DNA of 64,000 bases from Glycine soja (taxonomy: Eukaryota; Streptophyta; Magnoliopsida; Fabales; Fabaceae): the NCBI RefSeq assembly GCF_004193775.1, contig NC_041020.1, positions 10,113,198 through 10,177,197 on the forward strand, in the 5' to 3' direction. Below the pieces are notes generated by a model. The model saw only the letters and a program-made list of their open reading frames with translations, had not been told where the DNA came from and made no database searches. Of the stretch, positions 54,945 to 64,000 are shown piece by piece. Both the position numbers and the translations under genes were made by a program. Each line of letters starts with the position of its first letter. The first letter of the stretch is position 1.

Positions 54945-56250
54945 TGTTAGGCTTGCACAAGGGCAAGTATATCCTACGCAATAGTAACAATGGGCTTGAA
55001 AATCCAAATATCAAACTTAAAGGACCAATTGTATTCCCAATTAGTTAAGTTTATTAAACTAACAGTAGAGATGATTAAAAAGAGGATTTAAATATTTTTG
55101 GTTTTTTGGTTTTTATAAGAATAAAATTAAATGAATATAAAGAAAGGTTTAGAATTATGATAATGACCATGGGTTATGACTTACTATTACCAATTTTCCC
55201 TCAATCCTAGTCCTAATGAAATTCATTCCCCAATTAATTACTGATTCCCAAAATCAACTAAAGCCTATGATCAAGGCTAGAAGATGCTCTTTACCTTAAA
55301 TCAATACCCCAATGATCATGATTCTATTAATTTAAGTCAAAGGATAAAATCAATTCTAGGGATGATTAATTAAAGATTAACTAATCTATCGGAGATTACC
55401 CAAATAGTTTGATCATGCAATTTGGTATAAAACATTTTCTACCTAGATCTACCAATTACATGCAGATGGTCACTACTATTCAATCGATTGAGTATTAGAA
55501 TGGTCAACTCCAAATAAACATTAAAATAAGGAAGAAAAATAATTAACATAAAACAATGAGTATTTCCATTAAGAATAAGGAGAATGGTACAAATGGACAA
55601 TTACAACATAACCCCCGGACTAAGGGGACTAGCCACTCATGATTAGAGTAAAACTAGCAATCCTATAAAGAGTAAACATAGACTTACTAATAGGCAAGAA
55701 TGATGATCACGATCCATCCAAGCGGTGTTATCCATGCTCTTTAGTTCTCAAAAGCCCTCAAGTTTCTCTTAAAATCATAATAGATAAGAATAAGATTGAA
55801 TATGATTTTCTTTTACAAAGACATAGACCTCTATATATAGCTTCCAAAAGATAATTGCACAAAAGGCGCACTACGGTCGTGCTAAATCCACCACGGCTAT
55901 TATCGCAAGTGGTGCTAAAGCCTTAGGCTATTATGAATTGATTATAGGCATGTTGGTTGACCATGACCCTTAGGAATTGACCATGATCATGGTGAGTTTA
56001 CATTTGACTATGGTCGTGATGATTACCACAGTCATGGTTAATGAACCACGACCATTATCTACTGCAAAGTCTTCAAATCTTCATAAATTAGTGTAATTTC
56101 CAACTCTTTAACTCAATTGGCACAAAAAATCACACAAAATACCTCCTAGAAAGTGGTTTATAAACAACTCTTATTATGGCAAAAATTTGGGTGCGATTTA
56201 AAACACAATCCCAAGCTGCCTAAATGCTTCAAGTTTGGAAAGTCAAAGGA
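54945..56250 (-). mobile_element. Probable old Athila-type LTR
   Basis: Plus start TGTTAGGCTTGCACAAGG resembles, in decayed form, the end region of the 4066-7138 LTR (GTGCACCGGATCGCACAAG and TTGAACCCTCGGGG). TATATATAG in minus sense at 55834-55843. Holds ACCATGATCATGGT-type palindromes at 55865-56065. No matching duplication found; right end uncertain. Confidence 0.4.
55865..56065. repeat. ACCATGATCATGGT-type palindromes
   Basis: A perfect 14-bp palindrome at 55980-55993 and decayed relatives (CCACGGCTATT, GACTATGGTCGTG, CACAGTCATGGTT, CCACGACCAT) around it. Confidence 0.75.
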
Positions 56251-56338
56251 AAAGATAAAAATATTAACTATGAAAGGTTATGCGCCTAATGCTAAGCCCA
56301 CTTAATTCTTTGGTGCTCCTAGAATTGGTGGTCTCCTC

Positions 56339-56367
56339 TTTCTCTCTCTCTCTCTCTCTCTCTCTAC

Positions 56368-56432
<65 letters not shown>
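56339..56432. repeat. (CT)n followed by (GT)n microsatellite
   Basis: CT run 56339-56365, then ACATATAT, then GT run 56372-56432. The open frame across it is meaningless Val-Cys repetition. Confidence 0.95.
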
Positions 56433-56433
<1 letters not shown>

Positions 56434-56479
56434 AAAAAAGGGTTTACAAAGTTATTTTGTCCAATGTGAGACTTAAATG

Positions 56480-57700
56480 TGCTTTTCTTGATTATGTGAC
56501 CTACTTTGGTGGGTGGATTCTGGTGCTACTTACACACATAAGTATGTTGTTGCAGGGTTACCTGTGGAGTCAACCGCCAAGTCACGCTGAAAGATTCATC
56601 TTTGTGGGCGATGGCAAAAGATTGCATTAGAGGCTATTGGAACTTTCAGAATCCAGTTGAAGATTGGATTTCTTTTGGATTTATTTGAGACTTTTTTTGT
56701 ACATTCTTTCATATGGAACTTGATTTCTATTTCTAGATTGTACAAATTTGGATTTTCTTGTTGAAATAATAAAGTTAGTCTATACCAAAATTCAAATATT
56801 ATTGGTTCTGGTTCTTTAATTAATAATCTTTACTTGCTTGATGTTGTTAACTCCTACAATGAAATACTGCAAACGAGTCCACATGGTACAAAACAAAAAT
56901 TAAATGAGAATTGAGCCACCTTATGGCACAAGCGTTTAAGTCATATCTCTAAATAGGTAATTTAGACTTGTGTCAGATGGATTTCTTGATCCCTAGGATT
57001 TATTGAACTTTGAAATTTGTGTTGAATGCATAATGGGAAAACAAACAAACATATTTTTGGTCCTTTCCCTACAACTTCTTAGAATGGACAACAATATTTC
57101 ATTATGTTCATAGATGACTAGTTAACATATAGTTACCTGTATTTTATACATGAGAAGTCTCAATACCTAGACATTTTCAAGACTTTCAAGGCTGAAGTTA
57201 AACTTGAACTTGGAAAGAAAATTAAGGTTGTCAAATTTGACCATGGTGGTGAGTACTATGACCGATATGAAGGATCAAAAGAACAATGTCTATGACCTTT
57301 TGCGTTTTTCCTCAAAGAATGTGGAATTATTTCACAACACACTATGCCAGGAAAACCTAGCATAAATAGTGTAGCAAAATGAAGAAACTGAACTTTTAAG
57401 GACGTGGTGAGGAGTATAATTAGTCATTCTTTTTTGCCAACATCACTTTGGGGAAAGCCTTAAAGACCATAGTTTACATCCTTAATAGGGTGCCAAGTAA
57501 AGTAGTTAACAAAACCCTTATGATCTTTGGATTGGCAAAAAGACAAGCATTAAACACTTGCACATTTGGGGTTGTCCAGCTGAGGCATGACTTTATAGGC
57601 CACATGAAAGAAAGTTAGATTTAAGAGCAATTAGTCACCATCTTGTTGGCTATGTTAAATGCTCTAGAGGCTATAAGTTTTTCGAGATAGGAAATGCAAG
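56480..57700 (+). pseudogene. Copia #3 protease and integrase
   Basis: Fragments: THISMLLQGYLWSQPPSHAER and FVGDGK (protease flank), LWHKRLSHISK-like and EVCIMGKQT (GAG-pre-integrase), FIDDL, then KVVKFDHGGEYYDRYEGSK (second catalytic Asp), ECGIISQHTMPGKPSINSV, and ALKTIVYILNRVPSKVVNK. Each in a different frame or with stops. Function lost. Confidence 0.75.
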
Positions 57701-58740
57701 ATTTCTTGAGGAAAATGAGTTTGGAAAGGAAGTGAACATAGGGAATGTTATCTTTGAGGAAAAACCTATTATTGATAGTGATTCAGTCCTCATACCCATC
57801 AATATTCAAGACATAACTCTAGTAATAGAAAACAATGTTCAAACTAATATTAATGAGATTGTTCTAGATCAAGACAACAATAAGGTTCTCCCTCAAATAC
57901 CTAAAATGCAACCTCAACAACCTCAAGAAGTGTCATTAAGGAGATCCATTAGAGAGAGGAGAAGTGCAACCCCAAATAATTATATTATCTTTCTCCAAGA
58001 ACATAAAGATGGCATTTGTTTAACATATGAAGATCCAATCAACTTTTGTTAAGTTATGCGTAGTTTTAACTCTAAAAAATGGATTGATGCCATGAAGGAT
58101 GAAATCAAGTCTATGCAAGACAATGATGTTTGGGATCTTGTTGAATTACTTGAAGGTGTGAAACCTATTGATTGTAAATGGATATTTAAAAATAAGAAGG
58201 ATTCAAAGGGTTAATACCTAGAGATATAAGTCTCGTCTAGTCGCTAAAGGCTTTACTCAAAAGGAAGGCATTGACCATAAAGAAACATTTTCTCTGTTGT
58301 CTTCAAAGGATTCTTTTAGAACTGTTATGGCACTGGTAGATCATTTTGACCTATAGCTACATCAGATGGATGTCAAGACTGTGTTTCTAAATGGTTAGGT
58401 TGAAGAAATGATTTATATTTGTGTCAGGTGACCTAAAGTCTATGGTGTGCAAACTAAATAAATCCATTTAGGGTCTCAAACAGGCTTCCCGTCAATGGTA
58501 TTACAAGCTCCATCAAAGTCATTGGCTCATATGGTTTTGAGGTAAATGTAGTTGATGACTATGTATATCACAAGTTAAATAAGAGTAAGTACATATTATT
58601 GGTATTATATGTCGATGATATATTGCTTGCTTGCAGTGATATAGGCTTCTTACAAAAGACCAAGAGATTTCTAGTGAAATTTTTTGAAACGAAAGATCTT
58701 GGGGAAGACTTTTTTTTGTTAAGAATCAAGATACTAAGAT
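57701..58740 (+). pseudogene. Copia #3 linker and RT
   Basis: Linker open at 57732-58052 (106 aa, ending EVSLRRSIRERRSATPNNY-type segment and YEDPINFC). RT: KWIDAMKDEIKSMQDNDVWDL, CKWIFKNKKDSKG, YKSRLVAKGFTQKEGID, QMDVKT-FLNG, and LYVDDILLACSD near 58603-58638. The YVDD active site is retained although stops occur around it. Confidence 0.8.
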
Positions 58741-59600
58741 ATCGTTCTTAAGGTATCCTAAGGTTGTCACAAGAAAGCTATATCGATAAGGTCCTAGATA
58801 GGTTCAACATGAAAGATAGTAAACCAACAGATATCCCAATAGCTAAAGGAGAAAAATTCAGTCTTTAAACAATGTCCTAATAATGACCTTGAAAGAACTA
58901 AGAAGCAAAAGATTTCCTATTCGTCAGTAGTAGGAAGTATGATGTATGCTCAAGTTTATACTCATCCCGACATAACATTTGACGTAGGATTTCTGAGTAG
59001 ATACTTGAAAGATCCTAGAATACAGCACTTGAAGGCAACAAAATGTGTGATGCCCATTACTTGAAGAGAACAAAAGGGTACATGCTCACTTATTAGAAGT
59101 CTGATAATTTAGATATCATGGGATACTCAGACTTTAACTTTGTTGGATGTCAAGACAACAAAGGCTCCACATTTGGATACATATATATATGTTGGCTAGA
59201 ATCTCTTAGAAGTCTGCTAAACAAACTCTTGTAGCTTTTTTGACCATGGTCGCAAAGTTCATTGCTTATTTTGAAGCACCTAACCATGGGATATGACTAG
59301 GAAACTTAGTCACTAGTTTATGTGTAGTCGATGGCATTGAAAAACCATTTAAGAATTTATTGTGATAATAACTCAGCAATTCAATACTCCAACAATAATA
59401 GGAGTATAACCAAGTCAAAATTCATTGGCATCAAGTTTCTAGTTATTAAGGAGAAAGTTCAGAATAAGCAGATTTGCATAGAGCATATAGGAATTGTTTT
59501 CATGCTAGCTGACCCACTTACTAAAGGTTTGATACCTAAAGTTTTTCATAAGCACACTGCTCATATGGATGTGACTTCTTATAGTACCTTAGTTTAGTGG
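58741..59600 (+). pseudogene. Copia #3 RNase H
   Basis: LSQESYIDKVLDRFNMKDS, ISYSSVVGSMMYAQVYTHPDI, then YSDFNFVGCQDNKGS, and the final open 88 aa (59331-59597) with RIYCDNNSAIQYSNNN and ADPLTKGLIPKVFHKH. Typical copia pol end; damaged around the catalytic Glu. Confidence 0.8.
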
Positions 59601-60035
59601 GATTCCCATTTATGTTGTATATCCTATATTTCCATATTTTTGTATTGTTTGATTTTCTGCAAAAATAAAGTTGATGTTTATCATTATATTCTGAGCTTGG
59701 TTTTTTTTTTTGTGCAATATTTATGTTGCATTAAGATTTATCTCTATAAAGAATAAAGTTTGGACATTGAAAGTAAACATGATTAAGATCATGTTACATG
59801 TAATTTTCATGTCATTCATCCATATTTGATCTATGTCATCAAGTATGACTGATAGTGGTGATCATTGTGGCTTAGTCACATTAGGTTGTGATAAAAATTG
59901 CAATGGTTCCTTGTTGTTATATGAGATGGACCAAACTGTTTAGGAGGAGTCTAAAAGTAAACAACAAACGCTTGTGCTCCTAAAGAAATTAGTGGTATAA
60001 ATGTCTAAGGTTAATATAAAGTTCAAGTGGAAGAT

Positions 60036-60490
60036 TGTTAGGAATTTTCTAATTCCTAATTAATTTATATGAGTTACATATTATATTATAACATTTACAT
60101 CAGTTGTTTACATTTAGATGGGTCAATATAAGTGATCTAATTTAATGAACCCATTAGACTACCAACATAAAATTGATATGGGCTTAATGAGCGGAAACTA
60201 ATTTGGTCCATTAGGAGATAATGACAACCTTGATAGGTTAAAACCCAAGGCACGATTATGATTCCTAATACACCAAATCAACAAGTAGTTCCTTCTCTCC
60301 CCACCTGTAGAGAAAACCAATGCACGATTAAAGAAAAGTATGATTTGGTTTAGGAATGTCATAAACCCAATTGTTTGTGATCGCTCTTGTTCCCATGCAT
60401 TTTTTTGTTATTTATATCAAGCTTTATGAATTCAAGTATTCCTTAAATCCTTCTTCTCTCGATAATATGACAACGTAATGTGTTTTGGTA
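60036..60490 (+). mobile_element. Copia #3 LTR
   Basis: Starts TGTTAGGAATTTTC directly after the polypurine tract. The 3' end is uncertain; TAATGTGTTTTGGTATTCATTTG at 60476-60500 could be an LTR end plus a decayed TGGTATCAGAGC primer site. Confidence 0.55.
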
Positions 60491-60599
60491 TTCATTTGGT
60501 ATTTTATATGATTTGGTTAAATTCCAAAAAAAAGTTGTTTGAAAATCAAAATTAAATTATTCTTATGAATCCACTTTCAAACCAAATTTCTTTTTAACC

Positions 60600-60728
60600 T
60601 TACAACGAGACTTTTTGGATGATTATATTCCATCAAAATTTGAAAATAGTTCTCCATCTAAAATTCATGGAAAAAATTATCTGGAATCTTTCTCTGTATC
60701 CATCCGAAAAGGGAGATTTTCTGGTAGT
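60600..60728 (+). pseudogene. Copia-type gag start
   Basis: SPSKIHGKNYLESFSVSIRKGR resembles the usual copia gag opening around HGxNYLEWSxSV. It lies downstream of the LTR, as gag should after a 5' LTR, and is cut by the CACTA-type end at 60729. An in-frame start at 60615. Confidence 0.55.
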
Positions 60729-60960
60729 CACTACTACAAAAATAGCCTTTTACGACACCCTTTCTACAATGGTTGTTTAGGGAACCGCCTTAGAAAGTGG
60801 TGTAGTGGAATTTTTGTAATTATTGAAAGGATAGGAGCATTTTACGACACGCATTCTAAGACGGTTAATAAAAACCGCCTTAGAATGTTATTTATAATTA
60901 AATTTACAACGGGTTTTATAAAATAACCATCTTATTTCTTGAAAACATAAACGTGTCCTA
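60729..60960 (+). mobile_element. CACTA-type transposon end
   Basis: CACTACTACAAAAATAGCC matches the CACTACAAAAA inverted terminal repeat of plant CACTA (En/Spm) elements. Subterminal repeats follow: TTTTACGACACCCTTTCTA, ACCGCCTTAGAAAGTGG, TTTTACGACACGCATTCTA, AAGACGGTT and ACCGCCTTAGAATG. The other end and the transposase are not visible in the window. Confidence 0.7.
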
Positions 60961-61079
60961 ACTTCTCCTTTCGCACTAGTCTCGCGCCCTCCCTCAGTAC
61001 TGAATCCTTCCTTTTTCTAACCCTAGTCCCGTGCCCTCCCTCGGTACTGAACCCTTCCTTTTTCTAACCCTAGTATCGC

Positions 61080-62186
61080 TGATGTGTCATCATTTTCTCC
61101 TATTTCTTAACCCTTTTTGTCACCATTTTAATTACTGATTAGCCTTAATTGTCAAATTAATTATGCAGTTTTATCATTTAAGCCTACTGGACTAATTTTA
61201 TGTTTTTAATTTAATTTCAGGAGAATTATAGGCAATTGGGCTTGAATCCAGAATTGGGCTTGGACTTGAAAAGAGCAGACAATTTTATTCTACTAAATCT
61301 TATCTCATCTAGATATTATTTCATCTAGATTTTATCTTATCTAGATTTTATTTCATCTAGATTTTATTTTATCAAATCTTATCTTATCTTGTCCAGATTT
61401 TATTTTATTAATGGGCTTGGACTTAAAACAGATTTGTAAGCTTTAGGGGCTGAGAACCTATATAACAGCACCAAGGTTTTAATTTAGGGAGTCCTTTTCA
61501 TTTTGGGGAGAAAGAATAATTTGAGGTTTTGCAATTCCAGTTTTTACTATTCACATAGCAATAAAATTTCGTTTTCTGCTTCAATTTGCAATTTCATTTT
61601 CTACTGATTAATGGAAGGCTAAGTCTCCAGCGTTGTTTTCTCTTGAGGATCAAGCACAGCTCTCTTTGAGGTTTTATTATTACTATTGAATTTTAATCAA
61701 TTTTTCCTCTTCACCAATTACTATGTATTTGTTGCTATTAATCCATGCATGCTTAGTGCTTGATTAATTGTCTCTGCGCTTAATTTACGTTCATGCTTAA
61801 TGATCAGTTTCGTTCATGATTAATTGGTGTATGTGTTGCTTAATCACATAATGACTGCCTTATGTTAAATTTCGCTTGGTAATTTAATTTAGGGTTGGAT
61901 TAAGTGGTTGAACTGATAAAGGATAAAGTATCGTAACCTAGGATAAGAGACTTGCTTGTGAATCAAGGGGAAACAACGTGTTTTTAATTCTGATATTTTC
62001 TAATTAAAATTTGCTTGCTGTTTAATTTACAAAAACAAACAACCTCCCCCCCCCCCAATTTGTTACTGTTTTATTACTATCTGTTATGAATGTTTGATTG
62101 ACCATTGCTTGTTGGGAGACGACCTAGGATCACTTCCTAGATATTGCATTTTTAATGTTTATTTGATTCGGGTATAGCCTCGATCA
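61080..62186 (+). mobile_element. Solo LTR (TGATGTGTCATC family)
   Basis: Starts TGATGTGTCATC and ends AGCCTCGATCA, giving TGAT...ATCA ends. Flanks ATCGC (61075-61079) and CTCGC (62187-62191) match at four of five positions. TATATAACAGC at about 61460 is a likely TATA. The ATCTAGAT word repeats at 61307-61360. 1107 bp, no coding content. Confidence 0.75.
61290..61412. repeat. TCATCTAGATTTTAT tandem repeats
   Basis: Five imperfect units of about 15 bases, each with the palindrome ATCTAGAT or a one-base variant, in the U3 part of the solo LTR. Confidence 0.85.
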
Positions 62187-63172
62187 CTCGCGCACTCAAG
62201 ACCTCTTGCTTCTTGTTGAACCCTAGTCACGTGCACGCAGCTCCCCTTCGTGAATCTCTTCCATATTGAAGCAGCTAGCCTCTTCGTCGAGTTGCTTCCG
62301 ACGAGTTCGTTTGAACTTCCTAATCGGACTGCCAGCAGGGCTTTTGCATTTACGTCATCAACAAAGACATTGGTTTGACTTCGAAGAAACCAAGTTAGTG
62401 AGTTACTTAGTTAGGTTAAGCTTGTTTTACATGATTTCGTGTATTGTTGAACAGAGGTCGCTGGTTGGATATAACATTCTTTTAGTGTTGATGTTTAACA
62501 ATGCTTGTTGCAGGGAACACGCGGGTCATCAATCAGTTGGTGGTGAACAACAGTCGGTACCTTGTTTGACTTGGCTGCAAACAGGTCAGTGGGTATTTGT
62601 TAATTTGGTGTGGTTCATGTCTTGATGTTAGTTTGCTTTTTTATTTGACAATGATATGTAGTTTAGCAAACTTTATATGTTATTGTTTTTCAATTTTTTA
62701 TTTTTATTTCAATTTGGTTGCTGAATAAATTCATTGAACATGTCTACTTCCTCTTGTCTGTTGAATGAGATTGGTCAATTCCTTTCATGAAGGCCTTTTG
62801 TAAGAAACTATGTTTTTCTCCCTCCCCTCCCATTCCTTTCTTTCTTCCACTTTGTTTTCTATCTCTTTCCTCGAAGGTCTCAGTGTTTGTGGTTATGTGT
62901 TTTGCTCCCTCTTTGTATACCAAAGCCAAATTTCTCTCAAAATCCTTCACCACATTTGCAGATTCTTGTTTATGTTCATATACAAGAGATGTAGCTTACC
63001 TCAGAATGGCCTTTTGACTATTATTTTTCATAATCTTCTTTCCCCATTATTATTGGTATAGCAAATTTGTTGATGCACTTTCCCCATATTGTTGTCCACG
63101 GGTTTTGATCTTGGAGGATTTTTATCTGCATTAGCCTGCACCTCATCATATAAGTAAAAGCAACTTATATTG
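62187..63172. other. Unassigned region
   Basis: The open plus-strand frames here (62266-62625, 62787-63061) have no recognisable motif. CCCTAGTCACGTGCACGCAG right after the solo LTR parallels CCCTAGTCCCGTGCCC at 61019 before it. The part up to about 62700 may still belong to the CACTA-type element. Confidence 0.4.
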
Positions 63173-63502
63173 TTAGATTTTAAAGTTAAATGTCAAGATA
63201 GTTTCTTTAAGAGCACTTAATCCTTCATACTTCAAATTTGAAAGTAAATGGCCTACTGTAGCTAGCAAGGAAATGATATCTTCTATTTTGCATAAATAAT
63301 GAAGTAAATTGTATAGTTGAGTAAGAAAATTACATAAAGAATTTGATAAATCTATTTCTGCATGTGGGTCTGGAGAGTTGTAGTTCTGGTCCACAATGAT
63401 GGCAGTGGTAGATATTACAGGGATGACAAGGTTCTGAGAAAGCACTCCAAGTAGCAATGTGAACATAGTGAAAGAAATAGGACAGTGTCTTTTCCTCTCC
63501 AT
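63173..63502 (-). CDS. Signal-peptide protein, possibly PDF1-like, probably truncated
   Basis: The start is ATG at 63502 (MERKRHCPISF); the codon two before it, at 63508, is GTG and is rejected. Residues 1-32 form a signal peptide: basic N-terminus, hydrophobic FTMFTLLLGVLSQNLVIPVI, then STTA. The next segment DQNYNSPDPHA recalls from memory the mature N-terminus of PROTODERMAL FACTOR 1-like cell-wall proteins, but the expected Pro/His/Ser-rich repeats do not follow. Instead an unrelated 60-residue Leu-rich tail leads to a stop, so the gene is probably cut, or an intron follows. A TATA box lies 79 bp upstream. Would be secreted. The PDF1 link is tentative. Confidence 0.55.
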   Translation of the reverse strand: MERKRHCPISFTMFTLLLGVLSQNLVIPVISTTAIIVDQNYNSPDPHAEIDLSNSLCNFLTQLYNLLHYLCKIEDIISLLATVGHLLSNLKYEGLSALKETILTFNFKI

Positions 63503-63580
63503 TGTCACTGACTGCTTAGAACACTATGAGAAAGAAGAGAAGGGAGGGTTTGAGTTTGGAGAAGGGAGTGGACTGGGAAG

Positions 63581-63590
63581 AATATATAAA
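63581..63590 (-). promoter_or_regulatory. TATA box of minus-strand gene
   Basis: Minus-strand TTTATATATT, 79 bp before ATG 63502, followed by a CT-rich leader (CTCCCTTCTCC, CCCTCCCTTCTC). Confidence 0.6.
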
Positions 63591-64000
63591 ATGGTTCACA
63601 GAGTGGAGTAAATATTAGCAGGTAGGCTCAAGAAATATTTATGATTGGTCCTCAATTCAAAGGCTTGAATTGCATAGGAAAAAACCATAGAAAATATTAA
63701 TTTGAGCATGAAATTACACATTTACATATAATCATAACAGTAATTGTAATGAACCAGGAAAGACCTTGTGATAGATGGCATAGTTGCTACAATTCCTGCA
63801 CTCAAATATATAATAGGGATGAGGGTCTTGGGTTTATTTTTTTGAAGCCACATCAAAGATCCAAGTGCAACAAGGGATATGCTCAACAACTGTGCAGATG
63901 CAAGTGCAAAAATCTTTTAAATTACAGATAATACATATACTACAGACTGCACATGAATTGGGATGTGTTTTCATTTTTCAATTATAGAACATACCAACAT
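63591..64000. other. Upstream flank of the minus-strand gene
   Basis: AT-rich, no coding sense; probably promoter region. Nothing further seen. Confidence 0.4.

Larger units (their letters stand above)
56450..60035 (+). mobile_element. Copia #3 internal region, heavily decayed
   Basis: Plus-strand copia pol in PR-INT-RT-RH order with many stops and shifts, followed by a 3' spacer and polypurine tract AAGTGGAAGAT (60025-60035). No 5' LTR is recognisable on its left; the microsatellite stands there. A different copia lineage from #1 and #2. Confidence 0.8.

Noticed and set aside
56280..56630. Open frame of 116 aa with a Val-Cys run
   Set aside because: Generated by the (GT)n microsatellite; only its second half contains real, decayed copia protease sequence.
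62266..62625. 119-aa plus-strand frame
   Set aside because: No motif, and composition is that of random AT-rich DNA; left as unassigned.
63503..63508. Start two codons upstream of the signal-peptide ORF
   Set aside because: The codon is GTG; a plant gene would use ATG at 63502.
1..64000. tRNA, rRNA or microRNA genes
   Set aside because: No cloverleaf or ribosomal sequence seen; tRNA-like matches are retroelement primer sites.

Overview
This is a plant nuclear window, most likely soybean (Glycine max or G. soja). It is AT-rich and almost entirely made of nested LTR retrotransposons. The copia families resemble the SIRE/Maximus lineage known from soybean and the Ty3/gypsy families resemble the Athila/Calypso/Diaspora group. 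The species is inferred from family resemblance in memory; no search was run. Only one short stretch at the right edge looks like host gene sequence.

Layout. (1) A minus-strand copia element (copia #1) runs from beyond the left edge to about 12.8 kb and resumes after 30.96 kb. It is interrupted by a chromovirus-type LTR (1-1257), an Athila-type solo LTR (4066-7138, target duplication GACTT) that itself holds a SIRE-like solo LTR (4191-5873, GTATG), and another LTR (about 8764-10200). (2) Inside copia #1's right LTR sits a complete 18.2-kb Athila-type element (12787-30959, AAGAA) with two LTRs, tRNA-Asp-like primer site, gag, pol and a 3' env-position ORF. It carries a SIRE-like solo LTR in gag (15997-17667, TTTTA) and a truncated copia tail with a second LTR piece in place of its missing protease/RT (18405-22830). 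(3) 31.8-35.7 kb is a triple nest: a chromovirus-type LTR, then a solo LTR (32068-34972, ATGGG), then a SIRE-like solo LTR (32749-34415, GAAAT). (4) 37028-53736 is a second minus-strand copia element (copia #2, ACTAT/ACTGT) with both LTRs, gag, pol pieces and an open ORF downstream of pol. It is interrupted by a solo LTR (40851-43125, ATCTC), a decayed chromovirus (44220-49648) and an Athila-type LTR piece (49649-50783). (5) 53.7-56.3 kb holds old minus-strand LTR debris. (6) 56.4-60.7 kb is a third, badly decayed plus-strand copia element with internal sequence on both sides of one LTR, followed by a CACTA-type end (60729) and another solo LTR (61080-62186). (7) 62.2-64 kb carries a minus-strand signal-peptide ORF with a TATA box.

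How the parts work together. These are copying machines at different stages of decay: gag, protease, integrase, reverse transcriptase and RNase H remnants lie between LTRs that supply promoter and integration ends. Most are dead. The longest intact frames are a copia integrase-RT-RNase H frame (18404-20905) and the copia #2 downstream ORF (38840-39898).

Most unusual signals. The SIRE-like LTRs contain an array of about eleven consecutive hairpins in two loop classes, with stems that differ from unit to unit yet stay self-complementary, including paired changes between copies. In addition, each LTR family seems to carry its own short palindromic word in many dispersed copies. The copia and Athila elements also appear to share a related ORF downstream of pol.
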